Source of the DNA: a virus
DNA length: 21,352 nucleotides
Strand: one strand, 5' to 3'
IMG/VR virus record: IMGVR_UViG_3300042691_036019
Coordinates: 1 to 21,352 of that record
Shown here one piece after another: positions 20,780-21,352 of the stretch (position 1 is the stretch's first letter; each line of letters opens with the position of its first letter). The translations under genes and the position numbers were made by a program. Below the pieces are notes generated by a model. It ran no database searches. It was not told the origin of the DNA and saw nothing but the letters and a program-made list of their open reading frames with translations.

Positions 20780-21247
20780 ATGGCTAAAGTCCTAATTGTC
20801 AATAATACACCATATTTATATCCTCAGCCGGGTGAGCAAGCTCCGTGGGGAGAAGGTGCAACAGGTTGGGCGGAAGAAGTCACAAGAGTTTTAAGTACGT
20901 TAAAAGGTGCTGCTGATATTCTTGAAACAAGTTATGCTATAGAAAATAATGTAACTAGTCCCGAAATTATAGGTGGACTATCTTTTGATGTGAATATTGT
21001 TAGAGGGTTTGTTGTGCAAGCAACGGTTTATCGTTCAAGTGGTTCAAATGAATACGCCGAAGAAGTTTTCTTAAATGGCGTTTATCAAGGCGCTAGTGGC
21101 TGGCTTCTTCAACAGGATGGGATTGGAAACGCTGGTATATCGTTTACAATTAGTCCAAGTGGTCAATTAAATTATACATCAACTAACTTACCTACTCCAT
21201 ATTCTGGTATAATTACATTTAGAGGAATAGGAATTCTTACTGTTTAA
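20780..21247 (+). CDS. Putative head decoration or fibre-type structural protein
   Basis: The 155-residue protein opens 'MAKVLIVNNTPYLYPQPGEQAPWGEGATGWAEEVTRVL' in outline. The Pro-Gly...Trp-Gly...Thr-Gly-Trp-Ala block is one I recognise from phage structural proteins near capsid genes. The C-terminal 90 residues look all-beta ('RGFVVQATVYRSS', 'GISFTISPSGQLNYTS'), as in decoration or fibre domains. It is separated from the capsid gene by a terminator, so it has its own leader. The exact role is uncertain. Confidence 0.65.
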   Translation: MAKVLIVNNTPYLYPQPGEQAPWGEGATGWAEEVTRVLSTLKGAADILETSYAIENNVTSPEIIGGLSFDVNIVRGFVVQATVYRSSGSNEYAEEVFLNGVYQGASGWLLQQDGIGNAGISFTISPSGQLNYTSTNLPTPYSGIITFRGIGILTV

Positions 21248-21261
21248 AAAGAGATTAAAGT

Positions 21262-21352
21262 ATGGCACAAGCATTTCGTTATTTTGTTAAAGGTATTGAA
21301 TTAAGAGGTGAAACGGCTGATCCTTCAGATAATATAGAAGGTTCGATATTTC
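21262..21352 (+). CDS. 5' end of a further structural gene, cut by the window edge
   Basis: ATG 21262 begins a frame open to the window end, giving 30 residues starting 'MAQAFRYFVKGIELRGE'. It lies 14 nt after the fibre-like gene, and GAG/AAAG upstream is a modest ribosome site. Too little is present to name it; position suggests a virion protein. Confidence 0.6.
   Translation, partial: MAQAFRYFVKGIELRGETADPSDNIEGSIF

Noticed and set aside
1-21352. CRISPR arrays, tRNA genes, insertion sequences
   Set aside because: I saw no regular spaced repeats, cloverleaf-like sequences, transposase genes or terminal inverted repeats.

Overview
The window is part of the genome of a tailed double-stranded DNA phage (Caudoviricetes). 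It carries a large terminase, a portal, a scaffold, a major capsid protein, a virion transglycosylase, a zinc endopeptidase (endolysin) and many tightly packed small genes. The DNA is visibly AT-rich (estimated by eye, not computed). Several short proteins have export signals, there is a periplasmic-type cytochrome c, and there is a glycosyltransferase of the LPS-heptosyltransferase family. Together these suggest a Gram-negative host. I cannot name the host.

Layout. (1) Positions 1-778: a short rightward group with a partial ORF, a four-knuckle zinc protein and a small secreted c-type cytochrome. (2) Positions 781-11601: a long leftward block read from a divergent promoter region near 11640. 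In order of transcription it encodes the M15-type endolysin, an HU/IHF-like DNA-binding protein, a helical protein, a BCS1-like AAA+ ATPase and a series of small genes, including a stand-alone MbcA/ParS/Xre antitoxin-type domain. It continues with a ClpX-like unfoldase core, a family 9 glycosyltransferase, a B12-dependent ribonucleotide reductase (nrdJ), a free-standing HNH endonuclease, a secreted mini-protein and a SemiSWEET/PQ-loop transporter. A strong intrinsic terminator follows, and then a group of mini membrane proteins and a winged-helix regulator. Many junctions are ATGA, GTGA or TAATG overlaps, so translation is probably coupled. One gene (8625-8831) lies on the opposite strand inside this block. 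(3) Positions 11602-11814: control region with two interlocked, oppositely directed promoter-like sequences. (4) Positions 11815-21352: rightward virion block: holin-like membrane protein, putative small terminase, large terminase, a small conserved protein, portal, an internal protein, a transglycosylase, scaffold, terminator, capsid gene, terminator, a fibre or decoration-like protein and the start of another gene.

The capsid gene is interrupted by a group I intron of about 935 nt (18628-19562). It carries a GIY-YIG homing endonuclease gene with NUMOD-type DNA-binding modules. Joining the exons restores a 414-residue capsid protein. Without splicing the capsid frame stops 4 nt into the intron (TAA 18632-18634), so simple gene calling would misannotate the capsid as a protein that lacks its N-terminus.

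The most unusual cargo is metabolic: a class I cytochrome c with signal peptide, haem motif and axial Met, a SemiSWEET-sized transporter translationally coupled downstream of ribonucleotide reductase, and a ClpX homologue lacking both the zinc-binding domain and the ClpP-docking IGF loop. These, with the antitoxin-like domain and the many two- or four-cysteine mini-proteins, are the best candidates for undescribed host-manipulation functions. All functional assignments come from reading motifs; no database search was run.
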